From Thermoanaerobaculia bacterium (GTDB lineage Bacteria > Acidobacteriota > Thermoanaerobaculia > Multivoradales > J023): 49,834 nt of DNA. The stretch covers positions 1 through 49,834 of the forward strand of contig JALCBJ010000004.1 of assembly GCA_028066595.1 (NCBI GenBank), given 5' to 3'. This document shows, one piece after another, positions 17,163 to 27,617 of this stretch; the first letter of the stretch is position 1; each line of letters opens with the position of its first letter. The position numbers and the translations under genes were made by a program. Under the pieces are notes generated by a model that saw only the letters and a program-made list of their open reading frames with translations, was not told where the DNA came from and ran no database searches.

Positions 17163-18188
17163 ATGTCCGACTCCCTCCTTCCCACCGACCAGCTTCACCG
17201 CCCCCTCCGGGACCTGCGGATCTCGGTGACGGACCGATGCAACTTCCGTTGCACGTTTTGCATGCCGGCAGGACATCAATACGACTTCCTGCCGCGCCCC
17301 GAGATCCTATCGTTCGAGGAGATCAGCTGCCTGGCGAGGATCTTTGCGCGGTTGGGCGTCGACAAGATCCGGCTTACCGGTGGCGAGCCGTTGCTGCGAG
17401 CGGACATCGAGACACTCGTAGCTCAGCTTCGCCAGATTCCCGGAGTGCGAGACCTGGCCCTGACCACCAACGGATACCTGCTGGAGCGGAAAGCAGCCGG
17501 GCTGGTCGAAGCCGGACTCGACCGCGTGACGGTCAGCTTGCACAGCCTCGATCCCGAGATCTTTGCACGCGTCAACGGCCTCGATCTGCCGCTGGATAGG
17601 GTATTGGCCGGTATCGAGGCTGCGACGGCGGCTGGCCTTCGGCCTGTGAAGATCAACGCGGTCGTGCTGCGCGGCGTCAACGAGCATGAGCTCGTCGACC
17701 TGGCTCGGTTCGGGCGCGAAGCTGGCTGCACGATGCGGTTCATCGAGTACATGGACGTCGGAACGGTCAACGCGTGGGAACCAGACCGGGTGGTGTCTGC
17801 GCGAGAGATCTTGGACCGTATCGAGGCAGTCTTCCCTCTGGAAAACGTGCCCAGAGAACGTCCCGGTGACGTAGCACACCGCTATCGATACGCCGACGGC
17901 ATGGGCGAGATCGGTGTCATCCCTTCGATCACCGAGCCCTTCTGTGGCGACTGCTCCCGTGCTCGGCTATCGGCAGACGGACGGCTCTACACCTGCCTCT
18001 TCAGCCAAGTGGGCCACGACTTGAAGACGGCCCTCCGCGGTGGCGCACCCGATGACGAAATCGCAGAGCTCATCGCCAGCATCTGGCGACAACGGGCCGA
18101 TCGCTACTCGGAAGAGCGCGCAGAGGCCATGCGCCAGGGACTTTTCGCACCCATCGAGAAGGTCGAGATGTTCCGCATCGGCGGTTGA
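17163..18188 (+). CDS. moaA: GTP 3',8-cyclase, molybdenum cofactor synthesis
   Basis: A 341-residue radical-SAM enzyme that turns GTP into 3',8-cyclo-7,8-dihydro-GTP, the first step of molybdopterin synthesis. The N-terminal cluster motif CNFRCTFC places cysteines at 26, 30 and 33; GGEPLLR follows. The substrate-side cluster uses C261, C264 and C278 (FCGDCSRARLSADGRLYTC). The chain ends in Gly-Gly (340-341), the tail needed for radical transfer in this family. All active-site features are intact. No other moa/moe gene is in the window. It follows the aspartokinase by 28 bases and is convergent with the HPt gene, six bases away. Confidence 0.97.
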   Translation: MSDSLLPTDQLHRPLRDLRISVTDRCNFRCTFCMPAGHQYDFLPRPEILSFEEISCLARIFARLGVDKIRLTGGEPLLRADIETLVAQLRQIPGVRDLALTTNGYLLERKAAGLVEAGLDRVTVSLHSLDPEIFARVNGLDLPLDRVLAGIEAATAAGLRPVKINAVVLRGVNEHELVDLARFGREAGCTMRFIEYMDVGTVNAWEPDRVVSAREILDRIEAVFPLENVPRERPGDVAHRYRYADGMGEIGVIPSITEPFCGDCSRARLSADGRLYTCLFSQVGHDLKTALRGGAPDDEIAELIASIWRQRADRYSEERAEAMRQGLFAPIEKVEMFRIGG

Positions 18189-18194
18189 CTCGAC

Positions 18195-18572
18195 CTACCT
18201 TTTTCGGCGGTCGATCTCTTCGCGCAATAGCGGCAGGGCCTGTTCCAGCAGTCGCTCGGCCTCCTCGGCTCGTTCCGAGAAGCCATCGATGTGCCCTTCG
18301 TGTGCATCTGTTTCCATCTCCGCGGCATGCTGACGCAAGGGCCCGATGCCGAGATAGGCCGCAGACGACTTCATGGAATGGGCAGCACGTTCGATAGCAG
18401 CCAAATCGGGGGGCTCGGAAGCCAATGCCTGTTCTAGCTGCTGCAGACGATCCCTGACGTTCCCCTCTGCTACCTCCACCAGCCGCTCCAACAGCGCCAC
18501 GCCACCTACGTGCACCACGGAATCGATGGCGTCCTGTTCCAAAGACATCGGTTGTTCTGCCGATTGCTTCAT
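18195..18572 (-). CDS. Free-standing histidine phosphotransfer (HPt) protein
   Basis: A 125-residue all-helical protein with the HPt signature ERAAHSMKSSAAYLG; H65 is the predicted phosphate acceptor. HPt proteins shuttle phosphate between receiver domains in multistep relays. It is divergent from the hybrid histidine kinase gene across a 139-base gap, so it could take phosphate from that kinase's receiver and pass it to the receiver-kinase protein at 21139. No clear Shine-Dalgarno precedes ATG 18572; ATG 18548 is an alternative start. Confidence 0.88.
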   Translation of the reverse strand: MKQSAEQPMSLEQDAIDSVVHVGGVALLERLVEVAEGNVRDRLQQLEQALASEPPDLAAIERAAHSMKSSAAYLGIGPLRQHAAEMETDAHEGHIDGFSERAEEAERLLEQALPLLREEIDRRKR

Positions 18573-18711
18573 GGGTCCCGTTTCGTCGATCTACATCCCG
18601 CGAGCCCGCCGGCCAAACCGTCGACGTGGGCTGCGGTATTCTTCCGTTCGGTTCTGAACTTGCCCCCCGGAACTCGCCAGGCTGCGCGATTCCTTTGTCC
18701 AGCAACAGTAC

Positions 18712-21129
<2,418 letters not shown>

Positions 21130-21138
21130 GAGCGGAGA

Positions 21139-22464
21139 GTGACGAGCGAGCTCGAAACGGATCTGCGACGTTCGCGATCAGAAGGGCGGCTTCGCCTGCT
21201 TCTGGTCGACGACTCGGACGTCAGCCAGGAGATCTGGTCCGCGATACTCGAGGCCGAGGGATACGAAGTTGCCTCTGCCCGACACGGCGCCGAGGCGCTG
21301 CGCCTCGTCGGTGAGCAGCCTGTCGACCTGGTCCTGCTCGACGTCGTCATGCCCGGGCTGAACGGCTTCGACGTTCTGGAGAGGCTGCGCGAGCTCTATC
21401 CACCGGACAGATTGCCTGTGATCATGGCCACCTCGCAGGATCACAAGAGCGACGTGGTTCGGGCCTTCGGTCTGGGTGCCAACGACTACGTGACCAAGCC
21501 GCTGGATCGAGAGGTCACGCTGGCGAGGATCGCAGCTCAGCTACGACAGAGACGTCCTATCCGTGAAAGCACCCCGGGCCCAGGACATGTCCGCAGCCTC
21601 TTCGAAGCCGGCTTCGAGGGACTGTGCGGCGAGATCATCGACGGGAAGTACCGCATCGAAGAGACGTTGGGGCTCGGGAACTTCGGTGCAGTCTTCCGCG
21701 CCACCCAGCTCTCGTTGGACCGTCAGGTGGCCGTCAAGCTCCTGCGCTCGGCCTTCTGCCCTGAATCCGTGTCCCTGCGGCGCTTTCGCCGGGAAGGTTT
21801 GTCGTTGTCCCGGCTGAAGCACCCCAACGTAGTCCATGTTCTCGACTTCAACGTCAACCCCGACGGGCTCACCTATCTGGTGATGGAGCTACTGGAGGGC
21901 CGACCGTTGGAGTCCGAGCTCCGAAGCCATGGCCGCCTCGAAGTAGAGCGCGCTCTTCGAATCGCTTTGCCGGTCAGCGAGGTTTTGAGGGAGGCTCATG
22001 AGCTCGGCATCATCCACCGCGACATCAAACCACAGAACATCTTCCTCCACGTGGTGGGGCGAGTGGAGGTGGTGAAGGTGTTGGACTTCGGCATCGCCAA
22101 GCTGGTGGTCGACGGAGAGCTGGAGCAGCGCCTGACGGCCGAGGGCAATAGCGTCGGGACCCCTGCCTACATGGCACCGGAACGCTTTACCGGCGAACCC
22201 TACGACGGTGCGTCGGATGTCTACAGCTTCGGGGTCATGCTCTACGAGATGCTCTCCGGCGAACCGCCTTTCGTCGAGTCCGGAAACAGCTTCTTCAAGC
22301 TCATCCGCATGCACGTCGCCGAACCGCCGCGTCCGCTCCGTCACCAGGTACCGGGCTTGCCGCCAGCCCTCGATGAGTTGGTGCTGGCCACCCTCGAGAA
22401 GCGACCCGAGAACCGTCCGAGCCCGGCCGAGATTGCGACCCGCCTCCTGCAGATCGGCCATTAG
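21139..22464 (+). CDS. Receiver domain fused to serine/threonine protein kinase
   Basis: A 441-residue cytoplasmic protein. Residues 18-137 form a response-regulator receiver (acidic D24/D25, phospho-site D68 in LVLLDVVMPGLNG, K120). Residues 168-438 form a Hanks-type kinase: glycine loop LGLGNFGAVF, K200 in VAVKLL, HRDIKPQN (293-300), DFG (317-319) and a GTPAYMAPE activation segment. It has no membrane segment or output domain, so it links two-component input to Ser/Thr phosphorylation. It follows the hybrid kinase by nine bases and is probably its partner. The start is GTG 21139; GGAG lies almost against it, while GAGAG a few bases earlier has better spacing. Confidence 0.92.
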   Translation: MTSELETDLRRSRSEGRLRLLLVDDSDVSQEIWSAILEAEGYEVASARHGAEALRLVGEQPVDLVLLDVVMPGLNGFDVLERLRELYPPDRLPVIMATSQDHKSDVVRAFGLGANDYVTKPLDREVTLARIAAQLRQRRPIRESTPGPGHVRSLFEAGFEGLCGEIIDGKYRIEETLGLGNFGAVFRATQLSLDRQVAVKLLRSAFCPESVSLRRFRREGLSLSRLKHPNVVHVLDFNVNPDGLTYLVMELLEGRPLESELRSHGRLEVERALRIALPVSEVLREAHELGIIHRDIKPQNIFLHVVGRVEVVKVLDFGIAKLVVDGELEQRLTAEGNSVGTPAYMAPERFTGEPYDGASDVYSFGVMLYEMLSGEPPFVESGNSFFKLIRMHVAEPPRPLRHQVPGLPPALDELVLATLEKRPENRPSPAEIATRLLQIGH

Positions 22465-22533
22465 TCTGCCTCCGGTTCCAGACTCAGGTCGTGGCTCTTC
22501 GCCGCCAGGGACTGCGGTATCGCACCTACGCGA

Positions 22534-23421
22534 TCAGTCGCGCAAGTAGCGTACGAGCTCCCAATCACCGGTTCGTGATCGCAAACGGTGGGTCGACACC
22601 GGTTTCCCGAGGCTCGCGTCGACATCGGAACGGGCCAGAAAACGGGGGCCACGGAAGCGGGTCTCGAGATCCGTACGATGCAGAACCGTCAGCAGTAGCT
22701 CGTCGACGTGCGAAGGCGGACCCGGAAAGAGATCCCGCTCCTGAACATAGTCATGGCGGGCACCCTCCGGCTGGTAAAGACCACGCGCGACCGACGGCCC
22801 TGCCTCCACCAGGACGGTGGCTGTACCGAATTCCCGTCTCAGCCTGTGGACAGCATCCGACCCCGAGGGTGCCTCGACGGCGAGCAGCTCCACGCCTGCG
22901 TCACCGGCACGACTCTCGAGAGCCCAGGCCGCTGAGCGATCGCAATAGATCACGCTCCGCCCAGCATGGTCGAAGACGGGATGATCGAAGTCCAGTTCTC
23001 CGGTCCGGGTCATCACACACACGAGCGGTGGCGAGGTCCTGCCTTGGACACTGCGTCGCCAGTCGGCGAGACCTCGAGGAAGTAGTCCGGGTCCTGGCAG
23101 GGCATGTCGCAATCCGGGTTCTCTTCTCAGGATCTCGCCGGTGGTGAGGATCGCGTCGGCCCTGGCCCGAGCGAGACCCAGAACCAAGGCATCATGAGGC
23201 ACTCGCGGGGCCTCGCTACCGGTACAGAGCGTCACCAACATTCCGTCCGTGCGCTGCCAGACTGCTGTGACGTGGATCACACCGGATTCCCGCAACTCGG
23301 AGCCGAAGACGGCCGACACTTCCGCTGCAACGGCCTCGGCATCCGCCAAAATAGCGAGACGTCGTTCGGCGTCATCTCCGGCGTTCGCGCCGCCACTCTC
23401 CCACGGGTTCGAGCCACTCAT
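22534..23421 (-). CDS. RibD C-terminal/DHFR-fold reductase
   Basis: A 295-residue protein of the RibD-C/dihydrofolate-reductase superfamily. ADAILTTGEILRREPG matches the family's ADAVLVGxGTVRxDxP stretch, and ATVLVEAGPSVARGL matches its EGGP NADPH-side motif, followed by VDELLLTVL. The usual opening motif with SLDG is missing or changed. Family members reduce pyrimidine or pterin-like substrates with NADPH; the actual substrate is unknown since no riboflavin genes are nearby. Two starts are possible: ATG 23421 (used; no Shine-Dalgarno) or TTG 23481, where AGGAGG abuts the codon too closely. It is convergent with the receiver-kinase gene. Confidence 0.72.
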   Translation of the reverse strand: MSGSNPWESGGANAGDDAERRLAILADAEAVAAEVSAVFGSELRESGVIHVTAVWQRTDGMLVTLCTGSEAPRVPHDALVLGLARARADAILTTGEILRREPGLRHALPGPGLLPRGLADWRRSVQGRTSPPLVCVMTRTGELDFDHPVFDHAGRSVIYCDRSAAWALESRAGDAGVELLAVEAPSGSDAVHRLRREFGTATVLVEAGPSVARGLYQPEGARHDYVQERDLFPGPPSHVDELLLTVLHRTDLETRFRGPRFLARSDVDASLGKPVSTHRLRSRTGDWELVRYLRD

Positions 23422-23511
23422 CGAAGAGAATTCATCATGGAGCGGTCCGACTGTCAAAACCCGTAGTCTGGTCCCACACAACCTCCTGTGCCGAACGGTC
23501 GGTAGAAAACC

Positions 23512-23541
23512 TTGACAAATTGCAGTGTTTCTGCGTACCCT
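23512..23541 (+). promoter_or_regulatory. Candidate promoter of the ThDP-enzyme gene
   Basis: A consensus -35 TTGACA (23512-23517) is followed after 18 bases by TACCCT (23536-23541). The -35 is perfect, the -10 only fair. It would give a leader of about 115 bases. Confidence 0.5.
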
Positions 23542-23662
23542 ACCGCTCGGACGAAAATAGCTCGATCACCCGAGTAATTTCCGCGGTGCGAGCTGTCCCA
23601 TTCTCCGACTCGCGCCCGTCAGGTGCGGTCGTCCCTTGAATTCTCTTTGTACGAGGACAACC

Positions 23663-25558
23663 ATGCTCGAGCTAGCCGACAAAGTCGTCGCTGGCGCAGC
23701 GCATGCCGGCCCGGGTCCTGCCCAAGCTCAATGTATCGCCGGCTGTCTGCCCGATCCTACGCAATCACTTTCCGATTGCATCGCACTAGATCTCACGAAC
23801 GAGCCGAATCGGCAGCCGCGGCCCAGTTCCAGATCGACGGAGATCTCCGTCGCAGCCGCTCTCATAGATCACCTGGCCGCACTCGGTGTCGAGCGGGCCT
23901 TCGGGGTCTCCGGTGGTGCCATCGCACTGCTCTTCGATGCGCTTCAGGAGAGCGCTGTGGAGATCGGCCACTTCCGACACGAGTCGGGTGCCGCGTTCGC
24001 CGCCTGCGAGGCCAGCCTGGCCAGCGGTAGACCGACCGTGGTTTTCGCCACCACCGGACCGGGACTGCTCAACGCCCTGACCGGCATGACGGCCGCACGC
24101 TGGGACGGTGCTCGGGTGATCCTGATCTCCGGCGCCACGTCTGCACCTCAACGCGGTCGCTGGGCGACCCAGGAGACGAGCTCTTACACCTTGCCCCAAG
24201 ATGCCTTCTACTCACCGGGCAGCCCCATCTTCCATTTCGCCAGTCGCGTCGAGCATCCAGCCGAGCTGGCGCAAGTGGCCCGCCGCCTGACCCAAGGTCT
24301 GCAGCGGCCGGGAGGCTTCGTCGCCCACGTCAGCTTGCCGATGAGTGTTCAGAGTCAGCGCATCTCACCTCCCGAGGAAGCCCTCGCACTCCGAGGCGCA
24401 GCGCCTGCACCGTCGGAAGACGACGCGGCGTACGTCGCCCGGCTCCTGCAACAGACCCCCTTTGCGATCTGGGCCGGGTACGGTGCCACGGCTGCAGCGG
24501 ACAAGGTGCGTGAGCTGGCCGAACGTAGCGGCGCACCGGTTTTCTGCTCCCCTCGGGGCAAGGGAGTGATGCCCGAAACACACCCGCTCTATCTCGGCGT
24601 GACCGGTCTCGGTGGACACGATTCCGTGGGCGACTACATGGTGCGCCAGCGGCCGCAGCACCTGCTGGTCCTCGGCACCAGGCTGGGTGAAGCGACTTCC
24701 TTTTGGGATCGAGACATGATCCCGACGCGTTCCTTTCTGCACGTAGACATCGACCCCGCAGTTCCAGGGGTCGCCTTTCCCGACGCACGTACCGTGGGTA
24801 TCCAAGCCGAAATCGGCGCCTTCCTCGATGCCCTCTTGCAACACTTCCCACGTAGATCGTCGAATGCGTCGAAGACTAGTCTGGCTACCGGCGAGAGAGC
24901 CTTCGACGAGCCCACGCCCTTGCCACTACGCGGACGGAAGCCGGTACGGCCCCGAGTACTGATGAGCGCCTTGCAACGCAAGGTGGTGCAGCGTTCGGAT
25001 GCTCTGGTGCTCGCAGAATGCGGCAACTCCTTCGCATGGTGCAATCACTATCTGCGTTTCTCCACCCCGGGTCGCTATCGCGTATCGACCCTCTTCGGCT
25101 CCATGGGCCATGTGGCAGCCGGTGTCGTCGGCGCGGCACTGGCCACGGGTGGCAAGGCCGTGGCAGTAACCGGTGACGGTTCTATGATGATGAACTCCGA
25201 GATCTCTACCGCGGTGCAATACGGTGCCCAAGCCGTCTGGATCGTGCTCAACGACGCCGGCTACGGTATGTGTCGCGACGGTCACCGGGCGCTCGGTCTC
25301 ACGGACCAAAACGTCGACGTGCCCAAGGTCGACTTCGTGCGTTTCGCCGAGTCGTTGGGAGCCCGAGGTCGCCGGGTCGACACCGAGGACCAGCTCGACG
25401 AAGCGCTGACGGAGGCCATGAAAGCCGCCGGACCTTTCCTTGTCGACGTCGCCATCGACTCCGGCGAAACCTCGCCGCTGCTCAAGCGTTTCGAGAGCCT
25501 GATCCAGCAGGGCAACTCGAAAAATACGAAGAACGTCGCCGGTTGGGAGCGGAGCTGA
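23663..25558 (+). CDS. Acetolactate-synthase-like thiamine diphosphate enzyme
   Basis: A 631-residue ThDP enzyme of the acetolactate synthase/benzaldehyde lyase/ScyA superfamily. The N-terminal Pyr domain holds the catalytic Glu in HFRHESGAAFAA (E107); the middle domain follows, and the C-terminal domain has the cofactor motif TGDGSMMMNSEI..NDAGYGM. Before the first domain lies an extension of about 60 residues with three cysteines (C24, C28, C39), which standard ALS lacks. ATG 23663 follows GAGGA at five bases; a TTG start at 23636 is less likely. No ilvN regulatory subunit is near, so branched-chain synthesis is doubtful; a carboligase in secondary metabolism is more likely. A TetR gene follows. 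Confidence 0.85.
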   Translation: MLELADKVVAGAAHAGPGPAQAQCIAGCLPDPTQSLSDCIALDLTNEPNRQPRPSSRSTEISVAAALIDHLAALGVERAFGVSGGAIALLFDALQESAVEIGHFRHESGAAFAACEASLASGRPTVVFATTGPGLLNALTGMTAARWDGARVILISGATSAPQRGRWATQETSSYTLPQDAFYSPGSPIFHFASRVEHPAELAQVARRLTQGLQRPGGFVAHVSLPMSVQSQRISPPEEALALRGAAPAPSEDDAAYVARLLQQTPFAIWAGYGATAAADKVRELAERSGAPVFCSPRGKGVMPETHPLYLGVTGLGGHDSVGDYMVRQRPQHLLVLGTRLGEATSFWDRDMIPTRSFLHVDIDPAVPGVAFPDARTVGIQAEIGAFLDALLQHFPRRSSNASKTSLATGERAFDEPTPLPLRGRKPVRPRVLMSALQRKVVQRSDALVLAECGNSFAWCNHYLRFSTPGRYRVSTLFGSMGHVAAGVVGAALATGGKAVAVTGDGSMMMNSEISTAVQYGAQAVWIVLNDAGYGMCRDGHRALGLTDQNVDVPKVDFVRFAESLGARGRRVDTEDQLDEALTEAMKAAGPFLVDVAIDSGETSPLLKRFESLIQQGNSKNTKNVAGWERS

Positions 25559-25591
25559 CCGCGGCGGATCTACCGAGGTCGACTTGACTCA

Positions 25592-25608
25592 GGGGGCACG
25601 ATGCCCCC
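25592..25608 (+). repeat. GC-rich hairpin after the ThDP-enzyme gene
   Basis: GGGGGC (25592-25597) pairs with GCCCCC (25603-25608) across a five-base loop, 34 bases after the stop. No T-run follows, so it is at best a weak terminator or transcript-stabilising end. Confidence 0.45.
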
Positions 25609-25698
25609 ATCATATGCATGGTTTCGTCCGACCATTTGGTAGGTCACCGAGCCGTATGCGTACCGCCGGATCCCAGGTCCGGCATTCATCCCCTGAAG

Positions 25699-25714
25699 GA
25701 TCCTCTCGAGGATC
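25699..25714. promoter_or_regulatory. 16-bp dyad, possible TetR operator
   Basis: GATCCTC and GAGGATC are perfect inverted arms separated by TC. The site is about 98 bases upstream of the TetR gene, the size and place typical of autoregulatory TetR operators. Binding by that protein is inference. Confidence 0.4.
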
Positions 25715-25811
25715 GTCACCCGACGCAGAGCCGAGACGGCTCCGTGGGAAGGCTTTTTCCACCGCCTCACGGACCTCAGTCCGATCCGCAGACTCCCGGG
25801 AGTTCTACCTC

Positions 25812-26429
25812 ATGGCCAGCTTCCCCAAGCCTCCGACTCTCAACGACGACCGTCGGGCGGTAGATATCTACCGTCGTGCTGCCGTCATTCTCCGCGAGAG
25901 GGGATTCGACGCGACATCCATGGGCGATATCGCCGATGCCGTCGACCTCACAAAAGGGGGTCTGTACTACTACATCAAAGGCAAGCAGGCACTTCTCTTC
26001 GCAATCATGTGTTTCGCTCTGGAGCAGGTGGAGAATCAGGTGCTGAAGCCCGCGCTGGAAGTGGACGACGCCGAGACTCGCGTCGCTCGCTGGGTGGAAG
26101 GCCACACGATCCTCATGCTCGACGACCCGGCACCGATGATGGTGCTCTACAACGAGCTCGAAGCGCTCAAGCCCGAGCATCGCCTACGCGTGGACGAACG
26201 TTTGAACGTATCCACCAATACGCTTCGGGACGCTATCGAGGTGCTGGTCGCTGAACGCTCCACTCTCGACGTCGATATCGCGACAGGGGCCATTCGCACC
26301 CTGGTGGAGGGAGTAGCCAACTGGTCGGGTGGAGTCCGTGCCGACCACGACGCCATCGTGCGTCAAGTTACGAGGATGGCCATGGACGCCCTCCTCGGCC
26401 ACACCGAGGCGGCACGCGCCGTCGCCTGA
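25812..26429 (+). CDS. TetR-family transcriptional regulator
   Basis: A 205-residue one-component regulator. The N-terminal HTH (about 17-63) reads AAVILRERGFDATSMGDIADAVDLTKGGLYYYIKGKQALL, the family signature. The helical C-terminal ligand domain resembles the FadR/KstR2-like acyl-CoA group only loosely, and its ligand is unknown. ATG 25812 follows GGGAG at about ten bases; a longer frame from 25584 has no support. It lies between the ThDP enzyme and a membrane metalloprotease-like gene on the same strand and may regulate both. Confidence 0.9.
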   Translation: MASFPKPPTLNDDRRAVDIYRRAAVILRERGFDATSMGDIADAVDLTKGGLYYYIKGKQALLFAIMCFALEQVENQVLKPALEVDDAETRVARWVEGHTILMLDDPAPMMVLYNELEALKPEHRLRVDERLNVSTNTLRDAIEVLVAERSTLDVDIATGAIRTLVEGVANWSGGVRADHDAIVRQVTRMAMDALLGHTEAARAVA

Positions 26430-26494
26430 GTTTGCATCGCGACCCACGAGAAACAGCCTCTCCTCCGTCGCCTGATCGGGTTGGCGGTCTCGAC

Positions 26495-27238
26495 ATGCGT
26501 CAGCAGGCGCGCGAGGCGCGAGGCGTCCTTACCGTGGGCTTCGTCGCCGCAGCGGTCGTTCTTGCGGTGCCGTTCCTCGGCTTCGTCTTCTCGTATCTGG
26601 GCATACTGATACACGAAACGGGTCATACCCTGACTGCGTGGCTCTTCGGATACCCCGCGGTGCCAGCATTCGATTTCCGCTATGGCGGCGGCGTATCGAT
26701 CTACCAGACCCGCAGCTCCGCGGTTCTACTCGTCTTGGCTCTCGGAGCCCTTTGGGCCCTGTGGACAGCCTGGCAGCTACCCCGCTGGCGCCGAGTGGTC
26801 GCCACTGTCCTCGGTCTGTGGGTGCTCCTCATAGTGACGCCGCTCCACCAAATGACGATTCTCGCCATGGGTCACGGATTCGAGCTGATGGTGGCCGGGC
26901 TGTTTCTCTACAAGGCGGCGAGCGGACGTGGCTTCGAGATCGAGGCAGAACGTCCCGCCTACGCCTTCGCAGGCTGGTTCCTCGTTCTCTTCAATGCGCG
27001 CTTCGCGTGGCGCCTGGTCGCGAGCCCAGAACAACGCCAGCTCTACGGCGCGGCCAAGGGTGGGGGTCACTGGATGGATTTCAGCGTCCTGGCCCGCGAC
27101 TTCCTCGGCATCTCGCTACAAGCGGTGTCGGGCCTCTATCTCGTCCTCGTTCTGACGACGCCTTTGCTGGCGTTCCTAGCTGCTCGTCGCGCCGACCGCT
27201 GGCGCGACGCTCTGGAGCGCTGGGTATTCGGCGACTGA
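26495..27238 (+). CDS. Membrane protein with HExxH motif (M50-like)
   Basis: A 247-residue integral membrane protein with about six hydrophobic segments. HETGH (residues 40-44) lies at the end of the first segment, as in site-2-protease-like (M50) zinc metallopeptidases, where the two His residues bind zinc and Glu is catalytic. A second conserved motif, usually containing an Asp such as NxxPxxPLDG, is not obvious, so it may be a divergent M50B-like protein of unknown activity. ATG 26495 is preferred; a TTG at 26432 would add 21 residues. Neither has a good ribosome-binding site. It is probably co-transcribed with the TetR gene. Confidence 0.65.
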   Translation: MRQQAREARGVLTVGFVAAAVVLAVPFLGFVFSYLGILIHETGHTLTAWLFGYPAVPAFDFRYGGGVSIYQTRSSAVLLVLALGALWALWTAWQLPRWRRVVATVLGLWVLLIVTPLHQMTILAMGHGFELMVAGLFLYKAASGRGFEIEAERPAYAFAGWFLVLFNARFAWRLVASPEQRQLYGAAKGGGHWMDFSVLARDFLGISLQAVSGLYLVLVLTTPLLAFLAARRADRWRDALERWVFGD

Positions 27239-27281
27239 CCCCGCGGGGCCCAGCTCCAGCCTTGACGCGGTCACGTCGTGG

Positions 27282-27608
27282 TCAGGGTCCGGGCGCCAGC
27301 ACCGCCATCACCACCAGCCGCTCGGCGCCGGTGTTGCGCACGCCGTGAGGGACATTCTCCGGGGCCACCAACATCTGCCCTGGTTCCATCTCGAGCACTT
27401 CGCCTTCGAGCAGGAAGAGACCTCGTCCTCTCAGGACGTAGTACATCTTGTCCATGCCCTCGTGGGAGTGGAGTCGATGCTCTTGGCCGGGCTCGAAGGC
27501 GTTGAGGCCGACGAGGAGGCGATCGGAGTGAAAGAGGGTCGACTTGCCCATCTTCTCGGGGTGGAAGACGGCATGATCTTCAGGTCGAAGGAGTTCGGGG
27601 TGGTTCAT
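27282..27608 (-). CDS. Small cupin-domain protein
   Basis: A 108-residue single cupin barrel. Motif 1 is GQEHRLHSHEGMDKMYYVLRGRG with metal-type H47 and H49 and Asp where Glu is usual; motif 2 is PENVPHGVRN. Such small cupins bind a divalent metal and may be sensors, isomerases or dioxygenase-like enzymes; no function can be assigned. The gene follows the SNF2 helicase by nine bases on the same strand and is probably co-transcribed. It is convergent with the membrane protease-like gene, 43 bases away. Confidence 0.85.
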   Translation of the reverse strand: MNHPELLRPEDHAVFHPEKMGKSTLFHSDRLLVGLNAFEPGQEHRLHSHEGMDKMYYVLRGRGLFLLEGEVLEMEPGQMLVAPENVPHGVRNTGAERLVVMAVLAPGP

Positions 27609-27617
27609 GTCGGGACA

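Noticed and set aside
25750..25768. GTGGGAA with TTTTTCCAC hairpin upstream of the TetR gene
   Set aside because: The T's are part of the stem rather than a tail, and the position just ahead of a gene does not suit a terminator.
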